41,299 nucleotides of DNA from positions 1-41,299 of the forward strand of contig JAFIGA010000174.1 of assembly GCA_020831715.1 (NCBI GenBank), written 5' to 3'. Below, piece after piece: positions 9,726 to 19,952 of the stretch. The notes under the pieces were generated by a model. It had not been told where the DNA came from, made no database searches, and worked only from the letters and a program-made list of their open reading frames with translations. A program made the position numbers and the translations under genes. How positions within the stretch are numbered: the first letter of the stretch is position 1; each line of letters begins with the position of its first letter. This DNA comes from Leptospira sp. Its GTDB lineage: Bacteria > Spirochaetota > Leptospiria > Leptospirales > Leptospiraceae.

Positions 9726-9743
9726 AATCTAAATTTTTAGATT
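9726..9743. terminator. Candidate hairpin between convergent genes
   Basis: AATCTAAATTTTTAGATT is a perfect inverted repeat with 8-base arms, and it includes the stop codon of the minus-strand gene that ends at 9729. It is all A/T except one pair and lacks a clean U-run, so it is a weak terminator candidate for the two converging genes. Confidence 0.3.
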
Positions 9744-10205
9744 TTCCAAACCGTTCTCATTGAACTCATTGGCGTATTTTTCAACGAAGGGTGTTTCTTT
9801 TTCGATGCGCTCTTCGATCGCCATGGAAGCAATTGCCGATTCCCCGTAGTGTCTATGAAAATCTCTATGAGCAAGTCTATGTATGAGTTCTTCCCAAAAG
9901 GTTTCTTCCTCATAATACTCCATCATATCCGCAATTCCGGAAGATTCTTCAAATTCCCTGGTCAGAGTAAGTGATTCTGAGTTATGATCATGGGTCACCA
10001 ATTGACTGAGTCCGACTGAATCTGCTTGGCTGTAGATATGTTGCGCAACTTCGCTCATTCTATTTTCCCCGGGAGTGGGGCTTTCGTAGTCGCTGAATCC
10101 TACGATCCAGTCTCCCATAAATACTAATTTTAATAGTGCTTCGTATTGTTCTATTGACAGCTCTAGATTCATCAATTTAATAGGAAATGGTACTTGCTTA
10201 TACAT
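9729..10205 (-). CDS. Unknown acidic protein
   Basis: I do not recognise this family. The product is 158 residues from the first start, with a strongly acidic middle (FEESSGIADMMEYYEEETFW) and no membrane segment. Conserved-looking His residues occur in HRLAHRDFHRHYG, a motif that could bind metal, though nothing proves it. Two starts are possible: ATG at 10205, which overlaps the divergent pdxB-like start, or ATG at 10172 giving MNLELSIEQYEALL, which looks like a more natural N-terminus. Neither has a good ribosome site. Coding potential is supported by a long open frame with no competing ORF. Confidence 0.65.
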   Translation of the reverse strand: MYKQVPFPIKLMNLELSIEQYEALLKLVFMGDWIVGFSDYESPTPGENRMSEVAQHIYSQADSVGLSQLVTHDHNSESLTLTREFEESSGIADMMEYYEEETFWEELIHRLAHRDFHRHYGESAIASMAIEERIEKETPFVEKYANEFNENGLENLKI

Positions 10206-11235
10206 GCAACGCGTTTTTTATCCTTTTGGAACAAAACTAGGGAAAGATATTTTTTCTCTAATCCCCAACACAGAGGCAATTGCCTACAAAAATGAAGAAA
10301 TCGACTCGATTCGGAATGAATCGGGTGATGTGCTTGTTGCAAACACAAGACTTGCTATTCATGAACAAAATATACTAAAATATAAGAATTTTTCGATTTT
10401 TGCCACTGTCAGTTCAGGAACAGATCATGTGAATTGGGATGATTTAAAAAAATACAAAAGGGAATTTATGAATTCTCCCGGTTGCAATGCAAGTTCTGTT
10501 GCAGAGTATATCTGGGTCGCCATTCGCGATCAATTTGCCGGAGAAAAATTTAATTCATCCAATCAAATGTCCATTCCCAAAGTAGGTATTATCGGAATGG
10601 GAAATGTGGGAACTGCTCTCTCTAAATTACTTCAAAGGAAGGCAATTCCTTTCCGATTTTTCGACCCATTTGTTGCCGGAAGCGATTCATGGCAAAATGT
10701 ATTGTCTTGTAACATAGTTTCTTTTCATGTACCATTGGTTCGGAAAACTAAAGACCCGGAACATTTTACAGAAGGAATGGTATCCGAAAAAGATGTGGAT
10801 TGTATTATGCAAAACGGAATGTTTCTCAACACTTCCCGAGGAGAAATCCTTTCTGAAAATGGTCTGAATCGACTTCTAATGAGAGATGATCTCAGACTAG
10901 TATTAGATGTATTCTCTCCGGAACCTGTGGATGAAAATTTGGCTCAAAAATTATTGCTCCGAGAAAATTCCATCTACACTCCACATATTGCCGGTTACTC
11001 ACAGTTAGGCAGAGTGCAGGGAACTTACCTACTCGCAAAACAAATTGCCCAAAAATTCGGATCGACATACCCTGCCGAATTGCAGAATTTTCTTCAATAT
11101 GGTCTTCCTTGGAAAACGAACGACTTCCTTGAGGTAGAATCCAATCTCTTAAAGGAATCTTGGAAGAAGGGAGATTTTGGATATTTTGAATCAAGGAGAA
11201 ATAACTATCCACTCCGGGAAGACTTGGAAATCTAA
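10204..11235 (+). CDS. pdxB: PdxB-like erythronate-4-phosphate dehydrogenase (D-2-hydroxyacid dehydrogenase family)
   Basis: The 343-residue protein has the NAD-binding Rossmann motif GIIGMGNVGTALSKLLQ, then FDPF. These are followed by SFHVPL, GMFLNTSRGEILSENGL, VLDVFSPEPVD and the HIAGYSQLGRVQGT segment. HIAGY followed by a Gly-rich helix start matches PdxB (E. coli has HIAGYTLEGKARGT), separating it from other hydroxyacid dehydrogenases such as SerA. PdxB oxidises 4-phosphoerythronate in pyridoxal phosphate synthesis. The N-terminus (RVFYPFGTKLGKDIF) is short. Upstream is only a weak GGAAA and no intergenic space, since the divergent gene may begin on the overlapping base pair. A generic hydroxyacid dehydrogenase is the main alternative. 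Confidence 0.8.
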   Translation: MQRVFYPFGTKLGKDIFSLIPNTEAIAYKNEEIDSIRNESGDVLVANTRLAIHEQNILKYKNFSIFATVSSGTDHVNWDDLKKYKREFMNSPGCNASSVAEYIWVAIRDQFAGEKFNSSNQMSIPKVGIIGMGNVGTALSKLLQRKAIPFRFFDPFVAGSDSWQNVLSCNIVSFHVPLVRKTKDPEHFTEGMVSEKDVDCIMQNGMFLNTSRGEILSENGLNRLLMRDDLRLVLDVFSPEPVDENLAQKLLLRENSIYTPHIAGYSQLGRVQGTYLLAKQIAQKFGSTYPAELQNFLQYGLPWKTNDFLEVESNLLKESWKKGDFGYFESRRNNYPLREDLEI

Positions 11236-11462
11236 TAGGTGAGAATTTCAGGGGAGTTGCTGTGCAACTGGGGGGGTGCCTCCTCTTTGGGAATTGTCGG
11301 CATTGGAGTGCTCACATTCGTTCGCAGGAGAATTAACAACCACAGCACCAATTGCGTGTTGCAATGTAGTGCTGGGCAGGCGGAATGAAAGGAATGAATG
11401 GCTGAGCCATTCAATACGGAAGGTTTGTGAAAATAGCCCCACGCTTAAGCATGGGGCTTGTG
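11236..11462 (+). pseudogene. Probable remnant of an IS200/IS605-family element (tnpB 3' end plus terminal hairpin)
   Basis: A reading frame without an intact start ends at 11474. It contains CSHSFAGELTTTAPIACCNV and, further on, GRRNERNE..SH. From memory these resemble the C-terminal tails of IS605 OrfB/TnpB proteins. At 11435-11458 lies AGCCCCACGCTTAAGCATGGGG, a hairpin like the right-end structures of IS200/IS605 elements. No catalytic DDE/RuvC-like motif, zinc finger or tnpA is present, so at most the last fragment of an element remains. The call rests on a remembered pattern and is uncertain. Confidence 0.38.
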
Positions 11463-12063
11463 ATAATTTATATTAGTTGGATGGTTGTTTTTCTTCTGTC
11501 AATTTAAATTTTGGAAAAGTTTGGAATTTAGGTAATTTTGTTCGGGTCTGCCGATCATCTAGCATCTGATTGCTTTAGCAATCACTCCCTTTCGACAGGC
11601 GGAGCCGTAGTCGACCCCCCCAGCTTGCAGGTCCTAATGAGCAAGCTCTCCTGAATCAATGTAAGAAAAGACTTCCGGGGAAATCGCAGCACCGAGAAGC
11701 AACCGAAGTTGCTTCGAATGCGAGATTGTGACCACAATCGAACGAAGGTGAGTGAAGTGAGTCACTGGATTCGAGAATACATCCCAAAAAAATAGATCTC
11801 AATATCATATTCCAATTGGGATGTTATGATCGAATCCCAATGAGGATTTCAGGGATTTAGGTGGAAATACTTCCTGCAGGGGAAGGTGGTTTTGATGATT
11901 AGCGTTTTTTCGTTGGTTTTAGGATAATGACTTACTTTAACAACTTAAACTATCTAACCTAAATCAATTTCCACGCCAATCCGGGGCAAATTAAGGGAAG
12001 GAATCCCATCAACCCTCTCGCCCGTCGGCGAGCCCCCCTACTTCCGTTGTTAAAATTTTATTT
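11463..12063. other. Non-coding convergent interval rich in hairpins
   Basis: No credible gene is visible between the IS-like remnant and the RND permease stop. The stretch contains several compact inverted repeats (listed separately) and a GC-richer composition than the neighbouring coding DNA. No T-run follows any of the hairpins, so none is a textbook terminator. Confidence 0.6.
11568..11739. repeat. Cluster of short hairpins
   Basis: Four inverted repeats lie close together. GATTGCTTTAGCAATC is at 11568-11583. AGCTTGC at 11622-11628 pairs with GCAAGCT at 11641-11647. GAAGCAAC-CGAA-GTTGCTTC is at 11696-11715, and GATTGTG-AC-CACAATC at 11724-11739. They could fold into a multi-stem RNA or be relics of mobile DNA. 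A further hairpin, CTCGCC-CGTC-GGCGAG, is at 12017-12032. Confidence 0.6.
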
Positions 12064-15000
12064 TTAAACAAACTTCGATTTAATATTTAAAAATACATTC
12101 TTCCAAAAAACTCGAGTATCATGCATGGTTTTGTAGAACACAGGAACGATAATCAAAGTAATCATGGATGCGAAAACCAATCCCCAGCCAAATGCAAGTG
12201 CCATAGGAACCAAGAAGGGATCCTTTCCACCGATACCATAAGCAGTTGGTAGTAGCCCTAAAACGGTGGTGATGGTTGTTAATACTACGGCACGAAGTCT
12301 TACAGACCCTGTTTCCATCAGTATCTCATAGACTGATTTCTTGGGATTGGCAAGTCTGAGTTGGTTCGCATAATCTACCAAGACGATTGAATCGTTAACC
12401 ACAACTCCGGCAAGTCCTATGATTCCAAGGAAGGCAAGAAAAGAAAAATACTCTCCATGGAAAACAAAAGCTATAATAACTCCAATGAAGGCAAAAGGTA
12501 TGGCACTCATAACAATAATAGGTTGGAGAAGGGAACGAAATAAAGAAGCCAAAATCATAAATATAATCAATGCTCCCACAAGAAAGGCTCTACCTAATGA
12601 CTCAAAGGATTCCTCTGTATCCTTATTCTCTCCTGAGAATCTAGCTGTATAACCGGGATATTCGGACAAAATATTTTCTGCTAATTTCTTGGCTTTCGTG
12701 TTGGCTTCTCTGGATGTGACTACATTCTCATCCAAATTTGCTGTAACTGTAATGAGTCTTTTTCCGTCTAAATGGTTGATGGAGGCTCGTCCGGGTGATC
12801 TTTCATAACGTATCATTCTGGAAACAGGAATAAGATTACCGGCAACATTATTTACAAATATATTTTTCAAGCTATCCAAAGAATTACGAAAAGATTGCGG
12901 AAAGCGAACGCGAACATCTACTTCCTCATCTGCTCTCTTGATCTTGGTAGCAACTGTCCCTTGGTAGGCTGTATTTATAGCATTGGCAATCTGAACCACA
13001 GATACTCCGGCAAAGGAAGCCAAAGATTCATCGACATAAACTCTTACCTCATCCTTTCCCTCCACGAAGTCATCTCCGATGTCGACTACACCTTTTACCT
13101 GGGCTAATACATTTTTGTATTTTACCGCAATTTCTTGTAGCTTATCGAAATCATCTCCTTTTATCTCTATGGCGATCGGTTTTCCTACGGGTGGACCACC
13201 TGCGAGCTTTTCGAATTCTATGTTGACCAATTTACCTCTAAGTTTTGAGAATTCAGCAGGTCCATCTAAATCCAATTCAACCTTTTCTTTAATTTTTTTG
13301 CCTTGTTTAATTAGAGTTTGTCTTTCTTGTTCCTCTTGTTCCAGGCGCATCGCCAAGGCTTTTTCATTGAGAAGATAAGCGGTTTTATCTCTTATTATAT
13401 TTATAATTTCCTCTGTGCTTCGATCTCTATCATCATCTGGTGTGAGATAAACAAGAAGCTGAGCATAGTTTTTTCCTCGTTTGGTGAAAGGGTCATTGGG
13501 ATCTTTTTGGATAATTCCCACTCGTGTCACATAATTCTCTACTTCACCATCAGCTAGTTGTGCTACTTCGTGTTCTACTGCTCGAGTAAATCTTTCGGTT
13601 CCTTCCAAATTCAAACCGGTTTCCGCTGTGATTTTTACATGGAAGGTTTCTATGGCGCCCGGAAATAATTTAACCTTACCTAATGTAACTTGTATTACTA
13701 GACTTGAAACAAAAATTAAATTGAGAATAAGAATGGTCTTCCATTTGTTCCTTAATGCAATACCTAAAAATGGAATATAGTATTTCATTTTAAATCGATA
13801 AAACCATCCGCTTTCATGCTTAATCTCACCCTTCATATTGGATGTTTTTGATATATCATAGAGGTGAGATGGAAGTATAAACAATGCCTCAATGAGAGAT
13901 GATACCAAAGCAAGTATCACCACAAGTGGAATCATTTTGATGAATTTTCCAAATATTCCCGTCATAAAAAGCATCGGGGCAAATGCCGCAACCGTTGTTG
14001 ATATGGTCGCAGTTACAGGTGCAATTACTTCATTGGTTCCCCTCAGTGCCGCTTCATAAGGAGCAACGCCTTGCTCGATATAGCGGTATACATTCTCACA
14101 GATAATGATGGCATCATCCACAATAATACCGATAACAATAATTAAGCCAAGCATAGAGATTAAATTTAATGTAACCCCTAGATAGTTCATGGCAATAAAT
14201 GCCATACCAAAAGAAATGGGAATTCCCAATGCCGTCATCAGAGCCATTCTCCATCCCAAAAATAAAAATAAGGAAGCAGTAACCAAAATTAGCCCGGAAA
14301 TTGCGTTGGACATGAGAACTCCGAGTCTTCGTCGAATGAATTTTGATAAATCATTTACATAAGCTACTTGTATCTCTTCACCGTAAAACTTTAAGAAATC
14401 CTCTACAATTTCTTTTGATTCGTCAACTACAGTAATTGCATCCGCTTTTTCTCGTTTAATTACAGTTAAGGCAATACTTGTTAGTCCATTCGCCTTGTCC
14501 ATGTATTCACTTTCTACAAAACCCTCCGATACATCTGCAATATCCTTCAGAATTATGGATTTTCCTGCATCATTGGTTCGAACATATACCTTTTCTATTT
14601 CTTCGGGAGTATCGAATTCTCCGACAGTTCTTACTATTATTTCTTTATCATTTCCTGTTATATTCCCACCCGGAAAATTTACATTCCGATTGCTCAATGA
14701 AGTGATTACTTGGGTAGAAGAGATCGAAAGAAAACTCATTATGGAAGGCTTGAGATCCACATGCATCTCTGTATCGTTCCATCCTCTTTTGGCAATTCTA
14801 GCCACACCGGAGAGATCTTTCAGTCTTTCTTCCAGAATTTTAGATCTATCTTTTAGTTCTTTTTCATTGAGAATGGGTTTACCGTCTATGAGTTTGCTGG
14901 ATACATCCACCTCAATTACGGGTTGTCTGGCTGTGGTAATTTCTGTTACCAAAGGCTCTTCTGCATCATCAGGGAGGTCCGTTACTCTATCAATTGCAGA

Positions 15001-15336
15001 TTTTATATCATCAATGACCTTATCTGTATTTTTTGTATTCGGATCTATAGTTATAATAATACCGGAGCGGTTTTCAAGGGAGGCAGAGCGAAATTCTTTT
15101 AGTCCATCAACTTCCTTAATTGCATCTTCCAATGGTTTGGTGACTAGTTTTTCCACATCGGCGGGGGATGCTCCCGGATAAATTGTTGTGACAGAAACAA
15201 TATCAAAATCTATATTGGGAAATGCCTCACGATTCATGGTTGCCGCGGTGTAACCACCGACTAAAATGATGAGAAAGGTGAGCAAATTCACGAAAATGCT
15301 TTTTTCTAAAAAATACGCTACTAGACCTTTTCCCAT
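12064..15336 (-). CDS. RND-family efflux permease (AcrB-like)
   Basis: This 1090-residue inner-membrane protein has the standard RND layout. The first helix ([20 protein letters not shown]) is followed by [20 protein letters not shown] and [19 protein letters not shown]. Porter domains come next, then the TM4 motif [15 protein letters not shown] with the two Asp residues of the proton relay. A second half repeats the pattern, including [21 protein letters not shown] and [20 protein letters not shown]. It resembles the HAE branch (drug/hydrophobe export) rather than metal exporters, but the substrate is unknown. A long Glu/Lys-rich insert (about residues 655-690, [20 protein letters not shown]) sits in the second porter half. 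The membrane-fusion and outer-membrane partners are not adjacent. An AGGAAAC ribosome site precedes the ATG at 15336. Confidence 0.93.
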   Translation of the reverse strand: MGKGLVAYFLEKSIFVNLLTFLIILVGGYTAATMNREAFPNIDFDIVSVTTIYPGASPADVEKLVTKPLEDAIKEVDGLKEFRSASLENRSGIIITIDPNTKNTDKVIDDIKSAIDRVTDLPDDAEEPLVTEITTARQPVIEVDVSSKLIDGKPILNEKELKDRSKILEERLKDLSGVARIAKRGWNDTEMHVDLKPSIMSFLSISSTQVITSLSNRNVNFPGGNITGNDKEIIVRTVGEFDTPEEIEKVYVRTNDAGKSIILKDIADVSEGFVESEYMDKANGLTSIALTVIKREKADAITVVDESKEIVEDFLKFYGEEIQVAYVNDLSKFIRRRLGVLMSNAISGLILVTASLFLFLGWRMALMTALGIPISFGMAFIAMNYLGVTLNLISMLGLIIVIGIIVDDAIIICENVYRYIEQGVAPYEAALRGTNEVIAPVTATISTTVAAFAPMLFMTGIFGKFIKMIPLVVILALVSSLIEALFILPSHLYDISKTSNMKGEIKHESGWFYRFKMKYYIPFLGIALRNKWKTILILNLIFVSSLVIQVTLGKVKLFPGAIETFHVKITAETGLNLEGTERFTRAVEHEVAQLADGEVENYVTRVGIIQKDPNDPFTKRGKNYAQLLVYLTPDDDRDRSTEEIINIIRDKTAYLLNEKALAMRLEQEEQERQTLIKQGKKIKEKVELDLDGPAEFSKLRGKLVNIEFEKLAGGPPVGKPIAIEIKGDDFDKLQEIAVKYKNVLAQVKGVVDIGDDFVEGKDEVRVYVDESLASFAGVSVVQIANAINTAYQGTVATKIKRADEEVDVRVRFPQSFRNSLDSLKNIFVNNVAGNLIPVSRMIRYERSPGRASINHLDGKRLITVTANLDENVVTSREANTKAKKLAENILSEYPGYTARFSGENKDTEESFESLGRAFLVGALIIFMILASLFRSLLQPIIVMSAIPFAFIGVIIAFVFHGEYFSFLAFLGIIGLAGVVVNDSIVLVDYANQLRLANPKKSVYEILMETGSVRLRAVVLTTITTVLGLLPTAYGIGGKDPFLVPMALAFGWGLVFASMITLIIVPVFYKTMHDTRVFWKNVFLNIKSKFV

Positions 15337-15404
15337 TTGATGTTTCCTGTTACTTTACTATATTTACTAAATGTACTTCAACTCTAATAATTCAAATATT
15401 GCCT

Positions 15405-15423
15405 ATCGAAAATATATTTCGAT
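15405..15423. terminator. Hairpin just downstream of the deformylase stop
   Basis: ATCGAAA-ATATA-TTTCGAT is a perfect 7-base-pair inverted repeat five bases past the deformylase stop codon on the minus strand. It is A/T-rich and not followed by a strong U-run, so it may end or stabilise the transcript but is a weak intrinsic terminator. Confidence 0.35.
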
Positions 15424-15427
15424 TAGG

Positions 15428-15967
15428 TTAATCCAAATCTTTTCCCTGAGTGTCTATCTCTTCATTGTATCCAAATAGCTTAGGGCTCTTGAGTCTATCA
15501 ACATAAAGAGTTCCAAATAGGTGATCGCATTCATGTTGCAATACGATAGCTCTAAATCCACTGATGGTTTCTTCATGAAGATTGAATTTCTCATCTCTCC
15601 AAGTCATCTTGATCTGATTTGGTCTTTCTACATATCCCCTCATGCCGGGAACAGATAGGCATCCTTCCCAAAATCCATCTTTATTCTCTGTTAATGGTTC
15701 TATGACGGGATTGATAATGATTTGCGAGGGGACTTCGGGGGCTCCTTTGTATCGACCGGGATCTTCTTCGGTACCTACTACTACTAATTTTTTCAAAACA
15801 CCAATCTGAGGTGCAGCCAGACCTACACCATCTGCATGTTTCATAGTATCAAACATATCTCGAATAAGCTTCTTGAAATCTTTTGTCGATACTTCGTCCT
15901 CTGTAATATCATCGCTGAATCTTCTGAGGAGTGGATTTCCTATTCTTAGTATCTTTCTTATTGCCAT
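15428..15967 (-). CDS. def: Peptide deformylase
   Basis: The 179-residue enzyme removes the formyl group from new proteins. All three signature motifs are present: [10 protein letters not shown] (residues 47-56), EGCLSVPG with metal-ligand Cys103, and QHECDH with His145, Glu146 and His149. The catalytic metal (Fe2+ or a similar ion) is held by the Cys and two His. The C-terminal tail after [12 protein letters not shown] is short. A GGAAG ribosome site precedes ATG 15967. It begins 10 bases after the end of the unknown gene at 15978, so the two are likely co-transcribed. Confidence 0.96.
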   Translation of the reverse strand: MAIRKILRIGNPLLRRFSDDITEDEVSTKDFKKLIRDMFDTMKHADGVGLAAPQIGVLKKLVVVGTEEDPGRYKGAPEVPSQIIINPVIEPLTENKDGFWEGCLSVPGMRGYVERPNQIKMTWRDEKFNLHEETISGFRAIVLQHECDHLFGTLYVDRLKSPKLFGYNEEIDTQGKDLD

Positions 15968-15977
15968 GCTTCTTCCA

Positions 15978-16691
15978 CTAGAGAGTTAATATATCTGCCC
16001 ATACCTTATCCAATTTCATATTTGAATCCTTGGCTAAATTCATCAGCAAATATTTTTTTATAACCAGGGAAGTTTTTAGACTTTCGTCGGATTCCAATGG
16101 AAAGCTATTCCATTGAGCATTGTGATACTTCTCCAACAAGGTTTTGGTTTCATAATAGAATTTCTGTCTGGATTTATCGGTTCTTAAAAACTTGAGATTA
16201 TAATTGGGAGCTTTGCCGGCTTGAGACTGAGCAAATGATAGATGGTGAGCGATGGGTTGAGCTGCGATCCAATCCAAAAGATAAAATCCTTTTTTATCCC
16301 AATAGGTTTTCAAAACTTCCAAAAAAGTTCCCATGGAACCCAATAAATCCCATTCCGGAGAAAATAGATAAGCAGAGGTAATTAAATTATCGTCTTGTAA
16401 AAATATTTTTCTCCAAAATGCAAAGGACATTCCGCCTAAGATTACATATTTTTGATTTTCATTTTCTTGGAGAATTGGGTGAATTTCATCAATAGCGATA
16501 TTTTGAAGATTTTCTAATGAGTCAGGTTTTAGCCAATTAGAACTCTCCGGAAGGTAGAAATAGAGGACGTGAAAATGAGGTTCGAGAATTTTCCCAAGTT
16601 CCCTGAGGTTTCTCGGTGTATCAAATAGATCTTGGAAAATATAAACTTCCGGAGCATCAGGAAGACCTTTTCGGTCGTATTTAAAGATCAT
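15978..16691 (-). CDS. Unknown protein upstream of deformylase, weakly hydrolase-like
   Basis: I cannot name this 237-residue protein. [21 protein letters not shown] and [18 protein letters not shown] are arranged somewhat like the strand-turn-helix segments of alpha/beta hydrolases, but the GGMSF turn has no convincing nucleophile elbow. No acid/His pair stands out either. There is no signal peptide or membrane segment. The C-terminal half is charged and helical. It lies between tRNA-Ala and def on the same strand, with the deformylase gene 10 bases downstream, so it probably shares a transcript with def. Confidence 0.7.
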   Translation of the reverse strand: MIFKYDRKGLPDAPEVYIFQDLFDTPRNLRELGKILEPHFHVLYFYLPESSNWLKPDSLENLQNIAIDEIHPILQENENQKYVILGGMSFAFWRKIFLQDDNLITSAYLFSPEWDLLGSMGTFLEVLKTYWDKKGFYLLDWIAAQPIAHHLSFAQSQAGKAPNYNLKFLRTDKSRQKFYYETKTLLEKYHNAQWNSFPLESDESLKTSLVIKKYLLMNLAKDSNMKLDKVWADILTL

Positions 16692-16756
16692 ATTTTGGTT
16701 CCGGCAAAAAAGAATTTGACGAGGAAATAGAATTCCAAGAAACTATAGAAAATGCG

Positions 16757-16829
<73 letters not shown>

Positions 16830-16841
16830 GCATGACACCAG

Positions 16842-16867
16842 ATTTTAGGAGAGAAGTCTCGTGTCAA
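16842..16867 (-). promoter_or_regulatory. Putative promoter of tRNA-Ala
   Basis: On the minus strand TTGACA (16867-16862) is followed 14 bases later by TAAAAT (16847-16842), which lies 12 bases before the mature tRNA 5' end. The -35 box is perfect but the spacer is shorter than the usual 16-18 bases, so confidence is limited. Confidence 0.4.
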
Positions 16868-16895
16868 GGAAAGTCTAGTAAAATAAGGAAATCTC

Positions 16896-17207
16896 ATGTC
16901 TCAAGAATCTGTTGAAGAGCTTAATAAAAAAATTAGAATACAAAATGATATTATCAAAGGCTATGAAAAAGTCTTAAAATTAAACGAAGAAGAACTCGCC
17001 AACAGTGACGAGATTATTCGAATGTATGAGCAGATTATCGATTACTCAAGAGTTGAACTAAAAAATGCCCAAGAAACAATGCAAGCGAATCAAATTGTAT
17101 CAACACTTTCTCGTGATGAACTCATGGGAGCACTTGATAAAATTAAATCACTCGAAGATGCCAATCGTAAACTTCGAGAAGAATCTCTGAAATTTTCTCG
17201 TAAATAA
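16896..17207 (+). CDS. Small coiled-coil protein of a signalling cluster
   Basis: The product is 103 residues, almost wholly predicted coiled coil: heptad-like runs such as LNKKIRIQNDIIKGYEKVLK and LMGALDKIKSLEDANRKLRE, with no Pro and few aromatic residues. No catalytic motif is visible. An AAGGAAA ribosome site precedes ATG 16896. The next gene (phosphatase-kinase fusion) starts five bases after its stop, so the two are co-transcribed; a role as partner or scaffold for that protein is an inference. Confidence 0.78.
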   Translation: MSQESVEELNKKIRIQNDIIKGYEKVLKLNEEELANSDEIIRMYEQIIDYSRVELKNAQETMQANQIVSTLSRDELMGALDKIKSLEDANRKLREESLKFSRK

Positions 17208-17212
17208 AACCA

Positions 17213-19948
17213 TTGGAACGTGACCAGATTCATTCCCTAGTTGAATTGAATGGGAAGGATGGTATTTTTGTCCGCCAGGATCGAAAACTATCCGAGATAC
17301 TACGGTTCATTTTGAGTCAGGCAACTCGATTGGTAGGAGCTGTAAACGGCGCGTTCTATCTCATAGATGAAACGGGGAAATTACAACGACATGGAACGCC
17401 TGTTCATGAAGAATATTCCGACAAAATAGCGAGACATTCTTTTAAAAATAGAAAGAACTTATTGCTAAAGAAAAATTCCAAACTAAAGATAGGTGGAGAT
17501 AGTATACCCTGCTCCTATATAGCTTGCTTTCTAGGTCAAGATACCGGGCTATTGGATCTGGGAGTTTTCATATTGGAAGATATAAAACATTTTGAAAACT
17601 TTTCTCAACAAGATTTCGAATTGATTTCGTATTATTCATCTAATTTGAGTTTACTTTTAAGGGACTCTCAGGTATCGGATGAGAAAGATGATGTCTACAC
17701 ATCTCTATTAACTTCCGTTTTGCTGCTGGTAGACAATTCCAATATTCACCAAAGAAACAATCATCTAGAATATCAACTTGAAGAAATAATCAGAGTTTCG
17801 GGGCTTATCAACTCTTCTTTGGAATTGAATCAACTTTTGGAATCTATCATGGAAAGTGCAAAGGCTGTATTTCGAACTGAAGGCAGTTCTTTGATGCTAG
17901 TGGATCCCACCAAGGAATATTTATACTTTCAAATAGTTACCGGCGATAAGAAAGAAGAAGTGCAAAAAATCAGAGTTCCTATGGGGCAGGGTATTGCGGG
18001 AACAGTAGCTGTATCCAGAAAACCCATGATCATCAATGATGCAATCAATGATCCCAGGGTTTTTCGTGGTGTGGATGAGGCATCCAATTTCGTGACCAGA
18101 AATATATTGGCGGCTCCATTGGTTGTAGAGGATGAGGTGATTGGAATCATAGAAGCCATCAATACTATAGATCGAAATCATTTTTCCCAATCGGATTTGG
18201 ATCTTTTCTTGAGTTTTTCCACATCTTGTGCCTTGGCAATTCAGAAGACAAGGCTATTGGAAAATTTGGAGGCAATGAACCTCACGTTGCAAGAAAAGCT
18301 TCGAACATTGGGATCTTTGTTTGAACTTGGTCAAGCTGTGATGGAATCCCATGAAGAAGTGGATTTAGTAATTCGCTCCAATGAAATCATCGCTACGGAA
18401 ATGGACTCATCCATTGTTGCCACAATACTTGTAGACAGGAAAAAACAACAAATAGATGTTTATTCACTTATAAATGAAATAAAGAAACACAATAAAGATA
18501 ATTTCATTCGAGATTCACTTGTTTTGGAATCCATATTATACAATAAAACAGTAATTAATGGTAGTGAATCAATTCAAAAGTCGAAAGACTCCTTGGATTT
18601 GGAATTGATTCGTGGATCGCATATTTTACTTCCTCTTTCAACTAATGGAGAAAAACCCTTTGGCGTAATTGTAGTTTCCGGGAAAAAAACTCCCGGTGAT
18701 TTTGAAGAAAATCACCTTCTGCTTTTAAAAGCAATTAGTTCACAGGTGATTAAAGGGTACGAAAATTTAAAGTTAAATCAGGAGATGATTAGTAAGAAAG
18801 CAATTGAAAAAGAGATTGAAATCACAAGAAATATACAGAATAATATTCTTCCAAAAGTACAATCATCAACTTCCAATTTTGATTTGGGGGTTAAGTCTGT
18901 AGCCGCAAAAGAAGTGAGTGGAGACTTTTTTGACCTACATAAATACCAAGATGGGCAATATTCTTTTTTGGTTGCTGATGTGTCCGGTAAAAGTCTTCCA
19001 GCTGCTATTTTTATGGCAATTTCTTCTTCTATCATTCGCACACTTTCAAGGAATCATTTACTTAAACCTGACGAGATACTATTCCAAGCCAATTCCTTGA
19101 TCTATGAAGATTCCCAATCAGGAATGTTTGTAACATTATTTTATATTCATTACGATCCGGTTACACGAGAAATTAACTATGCTTCGGCAGGTCACAATGA
19201 TCAAATTTGGATTAAAGAAGATGGCTCCTACGAGCTTTTGAAGGGGAAGGGTGCACCATTGGGTGTTGTCCCCAGTGGAAATTATGTGGGTGGAAGAATC
19301 AATGTCTCACCCGGGGATATTTTTGTTATTTATACGGACGGTGCCATTGAAGAGAAAAATTCTCAAGATGAAGAATTTGGTCTGGATCGATTTATCGAAG
19401 AAATAATCGCAAGAAAAAATTTGCCATCACAGATGATTGTGGAAGAATTGTATAAGTTAATTGTTGATTTTGCGGAAGGTGCGGAACAATTTGATGATTT
19501 TACGGTGATGATATTGAAGTTTGATGATGATTATCAATTCCAAAAGGAATTTCCTGCCAATACATCGCAGATTCCAAAGCTAAGAGATTTCGTTGCCGAT
19601 TCTCTGGTCGGAAGAAATATCCCGGAAATGATCATGGAAGATATACTATTGGCTTGCGATGAAGCTGCTACCAATATCGTTATGCATGGATACAAAAATA
19701 CTCAGATTAACAAACCTGTTTTCAGTTGTTCCTTGATGCTATTGGAAGAGACACTTTTGATCCGATTTGTGGATGAGGGTTTGGAATTCAATCGAAATTC
19801 TGTGAAACCTCCTTCCGTTGAGGCTAATTTGAAAGGCGAAAGAAAGGGTGGATTTGGAGTCTTCTTAGTTGAAAAATTAATGGATAGCGTTAGCTACAAG
19901 AGAGAGGGAAATACCAATGTGCTCCTCTTGGAAAAAAATATTAGGTGA
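17213..19948 (+). CDS. GAF-SpoIIE phosphatase-RsbW-like kinase fusion
   Basis: The protein is 911 residues from a TTG start. Domains in order: a degenerate GAF-like domain (about 20-165); a clear GAF (about 200-345, with GQGIAGTVAVSRKPMIINDA); another GAF-like region (about 360-515); and a helical linker with TRNIQNNILPK. A PP2C-type SpoIIE domain follows (about 555-770; SGDFFDLHKY, VADVSGKSLPAA, ASAGHND, IYTDGAIEE, FDDFTVMIL). The C-terminus is an HATPase of the RsbW kind (about 785-911; ACDEAATNIVMHGY, FVDEGLEF, KGGFGVFLVEKLMD). It would both dephosphorylate and phosphorylate a STAS antagonist, plausibly the one encoded next. No membrane segment is visible, so sensing is cytoplasmic through GAF ligands. 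The start codon is not certain. Confidence 0.88.
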   Translation: MERDQIHSLVELNGKDGIFVRQDRKLSEILRFILSQATRLVGAVNGAFYLIDETGKLQRHGTPVHEEYSDKIARHSFKNRKNLLLKKNSKLKIGGDSIPCSYIACFLGQDTGLLDLGVFILEDIKHFENFSQQDFELISYYSSNLSLLLRDSQVSDEKDDVYTSLLTSVLLLVDNSNIHQRNNHLEYQLEEIIRVSGLINSSLELNQLLESIMESAKAVFRTEGSSLMLVDPTKEYLYFQIVTGDKKEEVQKIRVPMGQGIAGTVAVSRKPMIINDAINDPRVFRGVDEASNFVTRNILAAPLVVEDEVIGIIEAINTIDRNHFSQSDLDLFLSFSTSCALAIQKTRLLENLEAMNLTLQEKLRTLGSLFELGQAVMESHEEVDLVIRSNEIIATEMDSSIVATILVDRKKQQIDVYSLINEIKKHNKDNFIRDSLVLESILYNKTVINGSESIQKSKDSLDLELIRGSHILLPLSTNGEKPFGVIVVSGKKTPGDFEENHLLLLKAISSQVIKGYENLKLNQEMISKKAIEKEIEITRNIQNNILPKVQSSTSNFDLGVKSVAAKEVSGDFFDLHKYQDGQYSFLVADVSGKSLPAAIFMAISSSIIRTLSRNHLLKPDEILFQANSLIYEDSQSGMFVTLFYIHYDPVTREINYASAGHNDQIWIKEDGSYELLKGKGAPLGVVPSGNYVGGRINVSPGDIFVIYTDGAIEEKNSQDEEFGLDRFIEEIIARKNLPSQMIVEELYKLIVDFAEGAEQFDDFTVMILKFDDDYQFQKEFPANTSQIPKLRDFVADSLVGRNIPEMIMEDILLACDEAATNIVMHGYKNTQINKPVFSCSLMLLEETLLIRFVDEGLEFNRNSVKPPSVEANLKGERKGGFGVFLVEKLMDSVSYKREGNTNVLLLEKNIR

Positions 19949-19952
19949 ATAA

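Noticed and set aside
12017..12032. CTCGCC-CGTC-GGCGAG as an intrinsic terminator
   Set aside because: The stem is good but no T-run follows on either strand.
14495..15181. Long plus-strand ORF (228 residues) inside the RND permease gene
   Set aside because: It is antisense to a well-conserved permease frame, Ser-rich, with no domain and no ribosome site; a shadow ORF.
16833..16866. TGACAC/GTGTCA inverted repeat around the tRNA-Ala promoter as an operator
   Set aside because: The arms are only six bases and 22 bases apart, which is expected by chance at this scale.
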